Below, one piece after another: positions 28,976 to 38,354 of a stretch of DNA of 64,000 nucleotides. This stretch comes from Massilia sp. PAMC28688. GTDB lineage: Bacteria; Pseudomonadota; Gammaproteobacteria; Burkholderiales; Burkholderiaceae_D. Within the stretch, counting starts at the first letter, position 1. Each line of letters starts with the position of its first letter. Below the pieces are notes generated by a model, which saw nothing but the letters and a program-made list of their open reading frames with translations, was not told where the DNA came from and searched no databases. The translations under genes and the position numbers were made by a program. The stretch spans positions 3,162,001 through 3,226,000 of the forward strand of contig NZ_CP080378.1 in NCBI RefSeq assembly GCF_019443445.1, read 5' to 3'.

Positions 28976-29488
28976 TCAGTTCTGGTTGACGCGCCGCAGC
29001 TCATCGTAGATGAAGAGGATGGCGCCAAGGCTGATCGCCACGTCGGCGATGTTAAAGGTCGGGAAGTGAATACCGGCCGCATGGAAGTCGAGGAAGTCGA
29101 CCACGTGGCCGTGCCACAGGCGGTCGATCAGGTTGCCGATCGCGCCGCCCATGATCAGCGCCAGGGCCCAGCAGAACAGGCGCTGGCCAGCGTGCTTCTT
29201 GAGCAGCACCAGGATGAAACCGACGGCAAACACGGCGATGCCCGTGAACAGGTAGCGCTGCCAGCCGCCCGCGTCGCCCAGAAAGCCGAACGAGGCGCCC
29301 GGGTTGTAGGTCAGGTGCAGGTTGAAGAACGAGGTGACGACCTTCGTCTCCCGAAACACGAACAGCTTTTCCACCACGATCTTGGTCAGCTGGTCGAGCA
29401 GGATGATGATGGCTGCAATGCCCAGCCACGGCATCATGCTGGCGTGGCTGCTGGAGGTCGAGAACAGTTGTTTTTTCTTGGTTGCCAT
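28976..29488 (-). CDS. lspA: Lipoprotein signal peptidase II
   Basis: LspA cleaves signal peptides of diacylglyceryl-modified prolipoproteins in the inner membrane. The 170-residue protein has four membrane segments and the two catalytic aspartates in GGAIGNLIDRL and FPTFNIADVAISLG. The ATG at 29488 (MATKKKQLF) is used; the frame is open further upstream only by running through the end of ileS. It lies 17 bases downstream of ileS, the standard ileS-lspA order. Confidence 0.97.
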   Translation of the reverse strand: MATKKKQLFSTSSSHASMMPWLGIAAIIILLDQLTKIVVEKLFVFRETKVVTSFFNLHLTYNPGASFGFLGDAGGWQRYLFTGIAVFAVGFILVLLKKHAGQRLFCWALALIMGGAIGNLIDRLWHGHVVDFLDFHAAGIHFPTFNIADVAISLGAILFIYDELRRVNQN

Positions 29489-29505
29489 GGAGTCGATCGT
29501 GATGG

Positions 29506-32433
29506 TTATGCGAAGGTGCGCTTTTCGCCGCCGCCAAACAGGTTGGCCACGCAGCGTCCGCACAGGGTGGCGTGATCCGCATGGCTTCCCACGTCCTTGC
29601 GGTAGTGCCAGCAGCGTTCGCACTTCGGTGCCTGGGACGCGGTGACGGCGATTGCTTCTTCCGCTTCGTTGTCCACCTTGACCGCCTCGGCCTGCGAGGT
29701 GATGAAGACGAACTTGAGGTCATCCTCAAGGCTCGCCAGCAGGTCGTATTTGGGGCCGGCGGCCTTGATGGTCATCTCGGCCTGCAGCGACGAGCCGATG
29801 GCACCGGACACGCGCAAGTCTTCCAGCTCCTTGGTCACTGCGGCGCGCACGGTGCGCAGGTCGGCATATTTGGCCAGCAGGGCTTGTGCATCCGGCACCT
29901 GCGGCAGCTGCCAGTAGGTCTGGGTAAAGATGGTCTCGTCGCTGGCCGCGTAGGCGTCGGCGCCGGCAAAGATGGCCCACGCTTCTTCGGCCGTGAAGGA
30001 GAGCATGGGAGCCATCACGCGCAGCAGGCTTTGCGTGATGTGCCACAGCGCGGTCTGGGCGGAGCGGCGGGCCGGCGAATCAACGGCCGTGGTGTACAGG
30101 CGGTCCTTGAGGATATCGAGATAAAAGCCGCCCAGGTCTTCGGAGCAGTAGTTCTGCAGTCTGGCCACCACGGGATGGAATTCATAGCGCTCGTAGTGGG
30201 CCAGGATGTCGGCCTGCAGCTCGGCCATGCTGGCCACGGCGTAGCGGTCGATTTCCAGCATGTCGGCCACGGGCACGGCCTGGGTGGCGTGCTTGAAGTC
30301 GGACGTATTGGCCAGCAGGAAGCGCAGCGTGTTGCGCAGGCGGCGGTAGGACTCGGTCACGCGCTTGAGAATCTCTTCGGAGATCGACAGCTCGCCCGTG
30401 TAGTCGGTGGATGCCACCCACAGGCGCAGGATGTCGGCACCGAGTGAATCGGAGATCTTTTGCGGCGCCAGCGTGTTACCGAGCGACTTGGACATCTTCT
30501 TGCCTTCGGCATCGACCGTGAAGCCGTGCGTGAGCAGGGCCTTGTAGGGCGGGCGGCCATTGAGCATGGAGGACGTCAGCAGAGACGAATGGAACCAGCC
30601 GCGGTGCTGGTCCGAGCCTTCCAGGTACAGGTCGGCGGCAATGTCGCCTTCGCGCGCCGACTGCTCGGCGTGCGAGCCGCGCAGCACGGTCTGGTGGGTG
30701 CAGCCGGAGTCGAACCAGACGTCGAGCGTGTCGCGGTTTTTCTCGTACATGTCGGCCTCGTCACCGAGCAGGTCCTTCGGTTCGATGGTGAGCCAGGCCT
30801 CGATGCCTTTTTCTTCGAAAAGCTTGGCGATGGTTTCCAGCAGCTCCGGGGTGCGCGGGTGCAGCTGGCCGGTCTCCTTGTGCAGGAAGAAGGCCATCGG
30901 CACGCCCCACTGGCGCTGGCGCGACAGCGTCCAGTCAGGACGGTTCTCGATCATGCCGTGCAGGCGGGCCTGGCCCCAGTCCGGGAAGAACTTGGTCTCT
31001 TCGATGCCCTTGAGGGCGCTCTGGCGCAGGGTGGGGCCGCCGTCTTTCGGCGTGATGTCCATGCCGGCAAACCACTGCGAGGTGGCGCGGTAGACGATCG
31101 GGGTCTTGTGGCGCCAGCAGTGCATGTAGCTGTGGTCGAACATCTTCACTTCAAACAGGGCGCCGGCCGCGGTCAGGGCCGCGCAGATCGGCTTGGACGC
31201 TTCCCAGATCGTCATGCCGCCAAACAGGGGCAGGGTGGAGGCAAAGCGGCCGTCGCCCATCACGGGCGTGAGGATGTCGGTGTCCTTCATCCCATGCGCC
31301 TTGCACGAGATGAAGTCGTCCTGGCCGTAGGCAGGCGCGGAGTGGACCACGCCGGTGCCGCTTTCGGTGGTGACGTAGTCGGCCATGTAGACGGGCGAGA
31401 GGCGGTCGTAGAAAGGATCAGCCGCGTGGAGCGGGTGCCTGAAGCTGATGCCCTCGAACGCCGCCCCTTTGCAGGTAGCCACTACCGCCCCTTCGAGCTT
31501 GTAGCGTGCGAGGCATGCCGGCACCAGATCCTCCGCGAGGATGAGCTGCAACGGTGTCCCGTCACGGCTCGCTTCAACCAGGGCATAGCTGACCTCTGGA
31601 TTCACGTTCAGCGCCTGGTTGGACGGAATGGTCCATGGGGTGGTGGTCCAGATGACGATGAAGCCTTCGCCTGCAGGGAGGGACCGCAGGCCGAACGCCG
31701 TCGCCAGCTTTTCCGGTTCCGCAAATGCGAAGCCGACGTCGATTGCCGGGTCACGCTTTTCCTGGTATTCCACTTCCGCTTCGGCCAGGGCGGAACCGCA
31801 GTCGAAGCACCAGTTGACGGGTTTGAGGCCGCGGTACACATAGCCTTTTTCGAGCAGCGTGCCGAGGGCGCGCAGTTCATCGGCCTCGTTGCGGTAGGCC
31901 ATGGTCATGTAGGGGTTGTCCCATTCACCGAGCACGCCCAGGCGGATGAAACCGGCGCGCTGGCTGTCGATCTGGGCGGTGGCGTAGGCACGCGCGCGGG
32001 TCAGCACTTCTGCCGTCGGCAAGCCCTTGCCGTGCAGTTTTTCGATCTGAATCTCGATCGGCATGCCGTGGCAGTCCCAGCCCGGCACGTAGGGCGCATC
32101 AAAGCCGGCCATGGAGCGCGACTTGACCACCATGTCCTTCAGGATCTTGTTGACGGCGTGGCCGAGGTGGATTTCGCCGTTGGCGTATGGCGGGCCGTCA
32201 TGCAGGATGAATTTGGGGCGGCCCTTGGCGGCGCGGCGCACGCGCTCGTAGATTTTCTTGTCCTGCCATTGCTTGACCCAGCCCGGCTCGCGCTTGGCGA
32301 GGTCGCCGCGCATCGGAAATGGGGTGTCGGTCATGTTGACCGGGTATTTGCTGGCGGGTTTGGCCTCCTGCTTTTTATTCTGCTTCTGGCCTGGCTGCGC
32401 GTTCTGCTTTTGCTCTGGTGTGGTATCGGACAT
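29506..32433 (-). CDS. ileS: Isoleucyl-tRNA synthetase
   Basis: IleS charges tRNA-Ile. The 975-residue class I synthetase has the HIGH-type motif in [19 protein letters not shown], the CP1 editing domain ([14 protein letters not shown]), the KMSKS loop ([10 protein letters not shown]) and a C-terminal zinc finger ([12 protein letters not shown] ... LCGRCVANL). A hydrophilic Lys/Gln-rich extension of about 30 residues ([20 protein letters not shown]) precedes the conserved [12 protein letters not shown] start. The ATG at 32433 follows GAAGAAAT; an ATG after the extension (PVNMTDTPF) is an alternative start. Confidence 0.98.
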   Translation of the reverse strand: MSDTTPEQKQNAQPGQKQNKKQEAKPASKYPVNMTDTPFPMRGDLAKREPGWVKQWQDKKIYERVRRAAKGRPKFILHDGPPYANGEIHLGHAVNKILKDMVVKSRSMAGFDAPYVPGWDCHGMPIEIQIEKLHGKGLPTAEVLTRARAYATAQIDSQRAGFIRLGVLGEWDNPYMTMAYRNEADELRALGTLLEKGYVYRGLKPVNWCFDCGSALAEAEVEYQEKRDPAIDVGFAFAEPEKLATAFGLRSLPAGEGFIVIWTTTPWTIPSNQALNVNPEVSYALVEASRDGTPLQLILAEDLVPACLARYKLEGAVVATCKGAAFEGISFRHPLHAADPFYDRLSPVYMADYVTTESGTGVVHSAPAYGQDDFISCKAHGMKDTDILTPVMGDGRFASTLPLFGGMTIWEASKPICAALTAAGALFEVKMFDHSYMHCWRHKTPIVYRATSQWFAGMDITPKDGGPTLRQSALKGIEETKFFPDWGQARLHGMIENRPDWTLSRQRQWGVPMAFFLHKETGQLHPRTPELLETIAKLFEEKGIEAWLTIEPKDLLGDEADMYEKNRDTLDVWFDSGCTHQTVLRGSHAEQSAREGDIAADLYLEGSDQHRGWFHSSLLTSSMLNGRPPYKALLTHGFTVDAEGKKMSKSLGNTLAPQKISDSLGADILRLWVASTDYTGELSISEEILKRVTESYRRLRNTLRFLLANTSDFKHATQAVPVADMLEIDRYAVASMAELQADILAHYERYEFHPVVARLQNYCSEDLGGFYLDILKDRLYTTAVDSPARRSAQTALWHITQSLLRVMAPMLSFTAEEAWAIFAGADAYAASDETIFTQTYWQLPQVPDAQALLAKYADLRTVRAAVTKELEDLRVSGAIGSSLQAEMTIKAAGPKYDLLASLEDDLKFVFITSQAEAVKVDNEAEEAIAVTASQAPKCERCWHYRKDVGSHADHATLCGRCVANLFGGGEKRTFA

Positions 32434-32506
32434 ATATTTCTTCAATAAGTGGATCTGTATTCTTGCGTGCGGCTCGCCGGGCCTTGCGTGGGCGGATGGT
32501 GCCGCG

Positions 32507-33478
32507 TCAAATTCGGTCGGTGGCGGTAAGCGCCCCGGCACGCTGGCTGAACCAGTCGCGCGCCGTGTCGCAGTCGCGCGCGATGGCGGCGGTGAGGGTG
32601 GCCAGGTCGGTGTATTTTTCCTCGTCCCGTATCTTGGACAGGAATTCAACGCGCACCATCTTGCCGTAGCAAGCCTGGGCATAGTCGAACACGTGCACTT
32701 CGAGCAGCACGCGCCCGCTGTCGGTCACTGTCGGGCGTACGCCCAGGCTGGCCACGGCGGGCAGGGGCTGGGCTGCCAGGCCATGGACCTGGACCACGAA
32801 TATGCCTGACAGGGCCGGGCGGTGCGCCACGCGCAGATTGAGGGTCGGAAAACCCAGGGTGCGGCCCAGTTTTTCGCCGTGGATCACATGGCCGGACATG
32901 GAATAGGAATGGCCAAGCAGGGCGCGGGTGCGTGCAAAGTCGCCATCGGCCAGCGCCGCCCGCACGGCTGAGGATGACACACGCTGATCGCCCAGCATCA
33001 CGGTGGGCAGCGTTTCGACATGGAAGCCGTGCTTGGCGCCGGCGGCCATCAGGGTGGCGATATTGCCGGCGCGCCGGGCACCGTAGCAAAAATCGTCGCC
33101 GACCATCAGCCACTTCACATGCAAGCCGTCGACCAGGATGCGGTCGGTGAAGTCTTCCGGCGTGATGCTGGCAAAGTGGGCGTTGAAGTGTTCCACGATC
33201 ACGCGGTCGATGCCGGCGTTGTCGAGCGACTGCAGCTTGTCGCGCAGGCTGGCAATGCGGGTGGGCGCGCGCGACAGGTCGCCTGACTTGCGCGCGAAAT
33301 ATTCACGCGGATGGGGCTCGAACGTCATCACGGCCGCTTCGATGCCCAGGCCGGCGGCGGCACCGCGCACCCGTTCGAGCAATGCCTGGTGGCCGCGATG
33401 GACACCGTCGAAATTGCCGATCGTGAGCGCGCAGGGCGCCCGGGCCCGGTCATTGGGAAGTCCGCGAAATACCTTCAT
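32507..33478 (-). CDS. ribF: Bifunctional riboflavin kinase/FMN adenylyltransferase
   Basis: RibF converts riboflavin to FMN and then FAD. The 323-residue protein has the N-terminal adenylyltransferase domain ([43 protein letters not shown]) and the C-terminal kinase domain ([38 protein letters not shown]). The start at 33478 (MKVFRGLP) is the family start. It heads the ribF-ileS-lspA-coaBC-dut order. Confidence 0.97.
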   Translation of the reverse strand: MKVFRGLPNDRARAPCALTIGNFDGVHRGHQALLERVRGAAAGLGIEAAVMTFEPHPREYFARKSGDLSRAPTRIASLRDKLQSLDNAGIDRVIVEHFNAHFASITPEDFTDRILVDGLHVKWLMVGDDFCYGARRAGNIATLMAAGAKHGFHVETLPTVMLGDQRVSSSAVRAALADGDFARTRALLGHSYSMSGHVIHGEKLGRTLGFPTLNLRVAHRPALSGIFVVQVHGLAAQPLPAVASLGVRPTVTDSGRVLLEVHVFDYAQACYGKMVRVEFLSKIRDEEKYTDLATLTAAIARDCDTARDWFSQRAGALTATDRI

Positions 33479-33538
33479 GGGCAACGGGGGGAAACCTTGT
33501 GTTGAGAATGTGGAAAGACAGATTATACGGTCAAAGCT

Positions 33539-33575
33539 AAAAAGCGCTGCCTGCAAGCATGCAGACAGCGCTTTT
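33539..33575 (-). terminator. Terminator of the repeat-protein gene
   Basis: The stem AAAAGCGCTG-CTGC / GCAG-CAGCGCTTTT, with one mismatch, ends in TTTTT on the minus strand, 33 bases after the stop at 33608. Confidence 0.85.
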
Positions 33576-33607
33576 GTCTTACCGCACCAGTGGCAGAAAC
33601 CGGGCGA

Positions 33608-34852
33608 TCAAGCCATTGGCTTGTTGATGGCCATGATCCAGTAGCGGGCCAGGTCGGCTGCGCCATCCTTGCCGCCCACGGTTTTCAGGGTGGCAATGGC
33701 TTGCTGCTTCTTGCCCGCCGTCGCGTATGCCTGGCCGAGGTGCAGCTTGGCATCTTCAGGATACTTCAGGCCGCCTGCCTTGATGGCCGCTTCCATCATC
33801 TTCAGACCCTTGTCGGCCTGGCCGGAATGCACCAGCGAGTAGCCAAGCTTGACCAGTCCGTCCTGGTCGTTGGCTTTGATCAGGGCCGCTTCGGTTGCCG
33901 CCAGGTCGCGCGTCTGCTCGGCCAGGCTCTTGTCAGCCAGGTCCTTGAGGCGCTGGTGACGGGCCGCGTCGCCGCCCACACCCAGCACCTTGTCGTCATA
34001 ACCCTTCTTGATGATCTTGACCGCTTCGCCAGGGGCGCCATCGCGCAGGGCCAGCTGGGCCAGCTCCATGTACTCGTTCGGCTTTTTCAGCTGATTGTTG
34101 GCCAGGCGCAGACGCAGCACGTCAGCGCTCAGGCGCGAGGAAAAGCCCGCCTTGCCGGTGACGCGGTTGAGCAGGTCAGCCCAGTAGCTTGGCTGTGGAT
34201 AGTGCTGGGCCAGCTTTTCAATGGTCTTGACGTAGCCTTCCTTGTCGCCTTTCATGTTTTGCAGATTGGCCAGCATCTTGAGCTGGTCTTCCTGCGGCGC
34301 GCGTCCGGATTTTTCAGCCCGTTGCAGATCGCTCTGGATCAGGCGCATGGCTTCGTTGTTGTTACCCATCGAGATGTAGTTCTGGACCAGGTAGCCGCGC
34401 AGGCGGGCGTCATCGCCCTTGGCCAGTGCTTTCTGGATGGCGGCGTTGGCCTTGCCGTATTCCTTGGCGCGCATGTAGATGCCCACCAGGCCTTCGGAGA
34501 ATTTGGCGCTTTCGCTGGCCGACAGGCGGCCCGAGGCGATCAGGGTTTCAAAGGAACGGGCTGCGGTGTCATAGTCGCCGGCCGAGGAGGCAGCGCTGGC
34601 GCGCACGCGTTCGATCAAATAGGATTCGTTGGCCGATTTGCCGCTGACACCATCGAGCTTGCGCAGTTCCGACAGGGCGCCGCGGGCATTGCCCTGGCTA
34701 ATCATCTTCTGGGCAGCTTGCAGGGGACGGCCGATTTCCGGGCGCAGCGTTTCGGCTGCATGCGCGGTGGACAAGCCGATGACCGGGCTGACGGCGGTAA
34801 AACCGAGTGCGGCCATGGCGAGGCCGAGTTGTGCGAGGCGGGACTTGATCAT
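33608..34852 (-). CDS. Secreted TPR-like repeat protein
   Basis: The 414-residue protein has a signal peptide ending AHAA (residues ~1-32). The mature part is made of helical hairpins resembling TPR or Sel1-type repeats, for example GDYDTAARSFETLIASGRL, EYGKANAAIQKALAKGDDA, and a final tetratricopeptide-like LHLGQAYATAGKKQQAIATLK. It is probably periplasmic and may bind partners of the TonB system, because it directly follows tonB-exbB-exbD-exbD. A terminator between it and exbD suggests its own promoter or partial read-through. No enzymatic motif is seen. Confidence 0.75.
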   Translation of the reverse strand: MIKSRLAQLGLAMAALGFTAVSPVIGLSTAHAAETLRPEIGRPLQAAQKMISQGNARGALSELRKLDGVSGKSANESYLIERVRASAASSAGDYDTAARSFETLIASGRLSASESAKFSEGLVGIYMRAKEYGKANAAIQKALAKGDDARLRGYLVQNYISMGNNNEAMRLIQSDLQRAEKSGRAPQEDQLKMLANLQNMKGDKEGYVKTIEKLAQHYPQPSYWADLLNRVTGKAGFSSRLSADVLRLRLANNQLKKPNEYMELAQLALRDGAPGEAVKIIKKGYDDKVLGVGGDAARHQRLKDLADKSLAEQTRDLAATEAALIKANDQDGLVKLGYSLVHSGQADKGLKMMEAAIKAGGLKYPEDAKLHLGQAYATAGKKQQAIATLKTVGGKDGAADLARYWIMAINKPMA

Positions 34853-34876
34853 TGGAAATCTTTCAATTTAAATGAC

Positions 34877-34903
34877 AAACGGCAGGGGATACCTGCCGTT
34901 TTT
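34877..34903. terminator. Terminator after exbD
   Basis: The stem AAACGGCAGG / CCTGCCGTTT with loop GGATA is flanked by A and T runs, 16 bases past the exbD stop. On the minus strand it separates the tonB operon from the repeat-protein gene. Confidence 0.85.
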
Positions 34904-34919
34904 GATTCAACAATAACGC

Positions 34920-35351
34920 TTACTGGAACTGCTCGTTGCCGACCATGCCGATCTTGGTTACACCAAGACGCTGCGCGGTCGCCATCACGCCAGCAACATA
35001 TTTGTACTCAACCAGCTTGTTGGGGCGCAGGTGAACTTCAGGCTGTTCAGCCATCGCGGCCACACCAAGCATCTTTGCTTCCAGAGCCTTGCGGTCAGGA
35101 ACCACTTCGCCATCCCACAGAATCGTTCCGTCAAAGTCCACGTCGATGGTCATGACGATGGGTTCAACGGTCGGTGGCGGTGGGGTACCGACTGGCATGT
35201 TCAGATTGACCGAGTGGTTCTGCTTCGGAATGGTGATAATCAACATGATAATCAAGACCAACATTACGTCGATCAAGGGGGTCATGTTCATTTCCATCAT
35301 CGGTTCCGGATCCGCGTTCGGCGACGCGGACGATCCGACACTCATACTCAT
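34920..35351 (-). CDS. exbD: ExbD-type biopolymer transport protein (second copy)
   Basis: ExbD with ExbB converts proton motive force to TonB movement. The 143-residue protein has one N-terminal membrane segment (MTPLIDVMLVLIIMLIITIP) holding the essential Asp, and a periplasmic domain. It starts MSMSVGSS like its neighbour but differs elsewhere. AAAGGAAA precedes the start. Tandem exbD genes occur in Xanthomonas, where the second copy has a specialised role; that role here is inferred. Confidence 0.92.
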   Translation of the reverse strand: MSMSVGSSASPNADPEPMMEMNMTPLIDVMLVLIIMLIITIPKQNHSVNLNMPVGTPPPPTVEPIVMTIDVDFDGTILWDGEVVPDRKALEAKMLGVAAMAEQPEVHLRPNKLVEYKYVAGVMATAQRLGVTKIGMVGNEQFQ

Positions 35352-35424
35352 GGTATTTCCTTTCTAATGTTGGGACCCGCGGCCGGCGGGCGTAGTGCGG
35401 TCCCGCCGGCTGCTGAAGGAGACT

Positions 35425-35862
35425 TTATTTGGGCGCCATCTTATCTGGCGGTTCCGTAATAAAGCCAACCTTCTGGATACCAGCACGTTGTGCCGTGTAG
35501 ACCACTTTGCCAACAAACTCATACCGAGTTCCCTGGTCACCACGCACGTGTACTTCCGGCTGCGGCAGCTTGACCGATTCCTTCTTCAGGAACTCGAACA
35601 GTTCCGTCGTATCAGCCAGGCGCGTCTGGTTGAAGTACATATCGCCGTCTTTATTGACAACGATATTGACCGTGGTCGGGCTTGGCTTCAATGCCTGGTT
35701 GGTTTCCGAAGGCAGGTTCACACGTTGCAACTTCAGAACAACCGGGCTCGTAATCAGGAAGATGATCAGCAGAACCAACATGATGTCGACGAGCGGCGTC
35801 GTGTTGATTTCTGACATGACTGCATCTTCGTCTCCGCTTTCGGAGCCGACGCTCATACTCAT
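35425..35862 (-). CDS. exbD: ExbD-type biopolymer transport protein (first copy)
   Basis: The 145-residue protein starts MSMSVGSESGDEDAVMSEINTTPLVDIMLVLLIIFLI with the membrane Asp typical of ExbD/TolR. The periplasmic part includes QPEVHVRGDQGTRYEFVGKVV. It lies 5 bases after exbB, so this copy is the more likely main ExbD. Confidence 0.94.
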   Translation of the reverse strand: MSMSVGSESGDEDAVMSEINTTPLVDIMLVLLIIFLITSPVVLKLQRVNLPSETNQALKPSPTTVNIVVNKDGDMYFNQTRLADTTELFEFLKKESVKLPQPEVHVRGDQGTRYEFVGKVVYTAQRAGIQKVGFITEPPDKMAPK

Positions 35863-35867
35863 GGCAA

Positions 35868-36824
35868 TTATCCGATCTTCTTAGCGCCGGCTGCGCGGCC
35901 AGCTTCGCTGGTGGACATGGCGCCCGAAATCAGTACCGAGTGAACGTCAGCGCTGAACGAGCGGACATCTTCCATGGCGGTCTTGTTGCGGCGAACCAGC
36001 CAGTTGTAACCCAGAACGGCTGGAACGGCGACCACCAGACCAAACGCGGTCATGATCAGCGCTTCACCCACTGGACCTGCAACCTTGTCGATCGATGCGT
36101 TACCCGACATACCGATGGCGGTCAGTGCGTTGTAAATACCCCAAACGGTACCGAGCAGACCGATAAACGGTGCGGTCGAACCAACGGTTGCCAGGAACGA
36201 CAGGCCATCTTGCAGACGCGACTGAACTTTCTCAACAGCGCGCTGGATCGACATGGTGACCCAGGTCGACAGGTCGATCTGCTCGAGCAGGGCGCCGTCG
36301 TGGTGCACGGTAGCCTTGGTGCCGGTTTCAGCGATGAAGCGGAATGGGCTGCCTTCTTTCAGTGCGGCCGAACCAGCTGCGATCGAGGAAGCTTTCCAGA
36401 ATTTCTGCTGGACTTCGGCAGCTTGCTTGCCGATCTTCATCTGGTCGATCAGCTTGGTGATGATGATGTACCACGAACCCATCGACATCAGGGCCAGGAT
36501 GATGGCGGTACCCTTGGTCACGAAGTCGCCTTCGTTCCACATCGCTTCGATACCGTACGGGTTGTGCACTTCTTCCATTTCGCCTTCGGCAACTGCAGGT
36601 GCTGCCGGATCGACGGCTGGCGCGGCAGCGTCAGCGGCTGGCGCTTCGGCCGGTGCTGCAGCGTCAACTGCTGGCGCTGCTGCATCGGCGGCAGGAGCGG
36701 TAGCGTCTGCTGGGGCTGTCGCAGGAGCGTCAGCGTAGGCTGGGGCGGAAACCAGCGCCGAAGCTGCCGTAACCGAGAACAGGACAGCCGCCAAAACAGC
36801 GGACAAACGGGTATTCTTAAACAT
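35868..36824 (-). CDS. exbB: ExbB (MotA/TolQ/ExbB proton channel) with Ala-rich extension
   Basis: The 318-residue protein has a signal-peptide-like N-terminus, then about 65 residues of Ala/Pro/Asp repeats (AAPAVDAAAPAEAP). The ExbB core has three membrane segments (TAIILALMSMGSWYIIITKLID, FLATVGSTAPFIGLLGTVWGIYNAL, GEALIMTAFGLVVAVPAVLGYNWLVRR). The extension would lie in the periplasm and is much longer than in E. coli ExbB. GGAGGAAGC precedes the ATG. Operon order is tonB-exbB-exbD-exbD. Confidence 0.94.
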   Translation of the reverse strand: MFKNTRLSAVLAAVLFSVTAASALVSAPAYADAPATAPADATAPAADAAAPAVDAAAPAEAPAADAAAPAVDPAAPAVAEGEMEEVHNPYGIEAMWNEGDFVTKGTAIILALMSMGSWYIIITKLIDQMKIGKQAAEVQQKFWKASSIAAGSAALKEGSPFRFIAETGTKATVHHDGALLEQIDLSTWVTMSIQRAVEKVQSRLQDGLSFLATVGSTAPFIGLLGTVWGIYNALTAIGMSGNASIDKVAGPVGEALIMTAFGLVVAVPAVLGYNWLVRRNKTAMEDVRSFSADVHSVLISGAMSTSEAGRAAGAKKIG

Positions 36825-36910
36825 GCTTCCTCCAAATTTATAAAATAATCAGTTCGCTGAACATGATGACAACGAAAATCACGGTGTGAGGCTGAACTTC
36901 ACCTCGGTTT

Positions 36911-37576
36911 TTATTCCAGCGTCCAGACGTACTGTACTGGCTGCCAAGCTTGTTCCGGCTTACCGTCGACCATCGCAGGCTTGAAGCGGCACTTGCCGAT
37001 TGCTTGCTGCGCGGCCCGGTCCAAGTCACGGAAACCGCTTGACTTGGTGATCTTGGAGTCGACCACACGGCCGTCTACGCCGATCAGGAACGACACGGTG
37101 ACCACGCCAGTTTCTTCATTACGCAACGAAGCTTTTGGGAACTCCGGTTTTGCGCACGTGTTGAAGTCTGCGACTGCTGCCTGGCGCACTGGTGCTGCTG
37201 GCGCTGCGGGAGCAGGTGGTGCGGGTGGTGCCGCCGGTGCCGGCTTCTGCAGTTCGGTGGTGGCCGGCTTGACGTTGGTGGCGCTGGCGATCACGTTTTG
37301 CGGAGGCGGCGGCTGCTGCACGTTCACTTCCACTGGCGGAATGAATGGAGGCGGCGGGGCCTTCATTTCCGGCGGTGGCGGAGGTGGCGGCACTTCCTTT
37401 GGTGGCGGAGGCTTGACTTCCTCCACAATCTTGGTTTCCACGGCTTCAGCAACCTTAGTGACCATGCGCGTGCCCAGACCGCTGACGATCCCCCAGGCCA
37501 ACAACGCGTGAATCAATACGACGACTGCAATGCCAGTGAAATTCTTCCCGGGTTGCTTCTCATGCGAAAAATTCAT
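36911..37576 (-). CDS. tonB: TonB energy-transducing protein
   Basis: TonB spans the periplasm and drives TonB-dependent outer membrane receptors. The 221-residue protein has an N-terminal anchor (GIAVVVLIHALLAWGIVSGL, with the essential His), a Pro-rich spacer (VKPPPPKEVPPPPPPPEMKAP and more) and a C-terminal TonB domain (EFPKASLRNEETGVVTVSFLIGVDGRV). The start at 37576 (MNFSHEKQ) follows GGAGAAAGCAGG. First gene of its operon. Confidence 0.94.
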   Translation of the reverse strand: MNFSHEKQPGKNFTGIAVVVLIHALLAWGIVSGLGTRMVTKVAEAVETKIVEEVKPPPPKEVPPPPPPPEMKAPPPPFIPPVEVNVQQPPPPQNVIASATNVKPATTELQKPAPAAPPAPPAPAAPAAPVRQAAVADFNTCAKPEFPKASLRNEETGVVTVSFLIGVDGRVVDSKITKSSGFRDLDRAAQQAIGKCRFKPAMVDGKPEQAWQPVQYVWTLE

Positions 37577-37665
37577 GCCTGCTTTCTCCAATACCTACTC
37601 TTTTTTGTAGCGACTAAACCCACAAAACACGACGAAACATTGAGCCGTATCCGGGACGTCGGCGA

Positions 37666-37671
37666 ATTATA
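37666..37671 (-). promoter_or_regulatory. Candidate -10 element of tonB
   Basis: TATAAT on the minus strand, 90 bases before the tonB start codon. The 17-base-spaced -35 is poor (ATGGTA), so activation may be needed. No clear Fur box was recognised. Confidence 0.4.
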
Positions 37672-37679
37672 CCTACGTA

Positions 37680-38354
37680 TTCATTTTTTACCATCCCTTT
37701 TTACCCCTTCCAAATCGGTTCGATTCATAGGTAAAAAGTCAGTCTGGAAGATGGTAATTCGGCCTGCCTGCACTGAATGTTAAAAAATGCAATACATCCT
37801 ATCCCCATTTTTCTGGAGTAAAGCTTCTAACTGCAGAAAATACGACAATTTTTGGGGTGGATCGATGATTCAATGGGTCTTGCCAAGCTTAACCGAAGAA
37901 TATTTACAACCGCCGTGGCGATTATGCTAACTATATCCAAAAATATTAAGCGTGCCCGTTCTATTGGAATAGCACCAATTTGGCCCGGCAGTACGCCTTG
38001 TCAGCGACCGCGCACTGGTGTCGCCACCTGGCAGTGCGCTTCCACCGGAAGGCAGCGATGCCCTCAGCTATGCGGCTGGGGAATGACCGTCATCACGTTC
38101 GCAATATAGCATAAGCTCGTCCGAAGACTAGCGTTTTTTTGCTAGGGGATGGCAAAAGAATTGCCGGTCACTGGCATGCACTGGGAAGGGGGGCACGGTA
38201 GTGTTGTTGCTAAGCCATATTGACAAGCAAGATGTTGCTTTGGACAGGGATGTTGCTGCCGCCACTACGCCGGGATGGCGCGGGCGCCACCCCGCCAACG
38301 GTGGGTTGGTGGGGCGGGTGGGCGGGGAAGGCGGGCCCGACGGCCCGCAAGAAC
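37680..38354. other. AT-rich intergenic region with no clear gene
   Basis: About 675 bases between the tonB promoter and the end of the spoVR gene. Base composition is lower in GC than the surroundings in the first half. A T-loop palindrome CTAGC-GTTTTTTT-GCTAG lies at 38128-38145, and a strong hairpin GCGGGCC / GGCCCGC without T-run at 38331-38348 may mark the end of the prkA operon transcript. Short open frames here lack coding character. Confidence 0.5.

Noticed and set aside
30460..32448. A 662-codon open frame antisense to ileS
   Set aside because: It is a mirror of the strongly conserved ileS gene in GC-rich DNA, with no recognisable domain. Similar long antisense frames lie opposite livM, moeA, prkA, spoVR and rne.
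37852..38109. An 85-codon frame between tonB and spoVR
   Set aside because: No ribosome-binding site, mixed composition, Cys- and Arg-rich translation typical of non-coding DNA.
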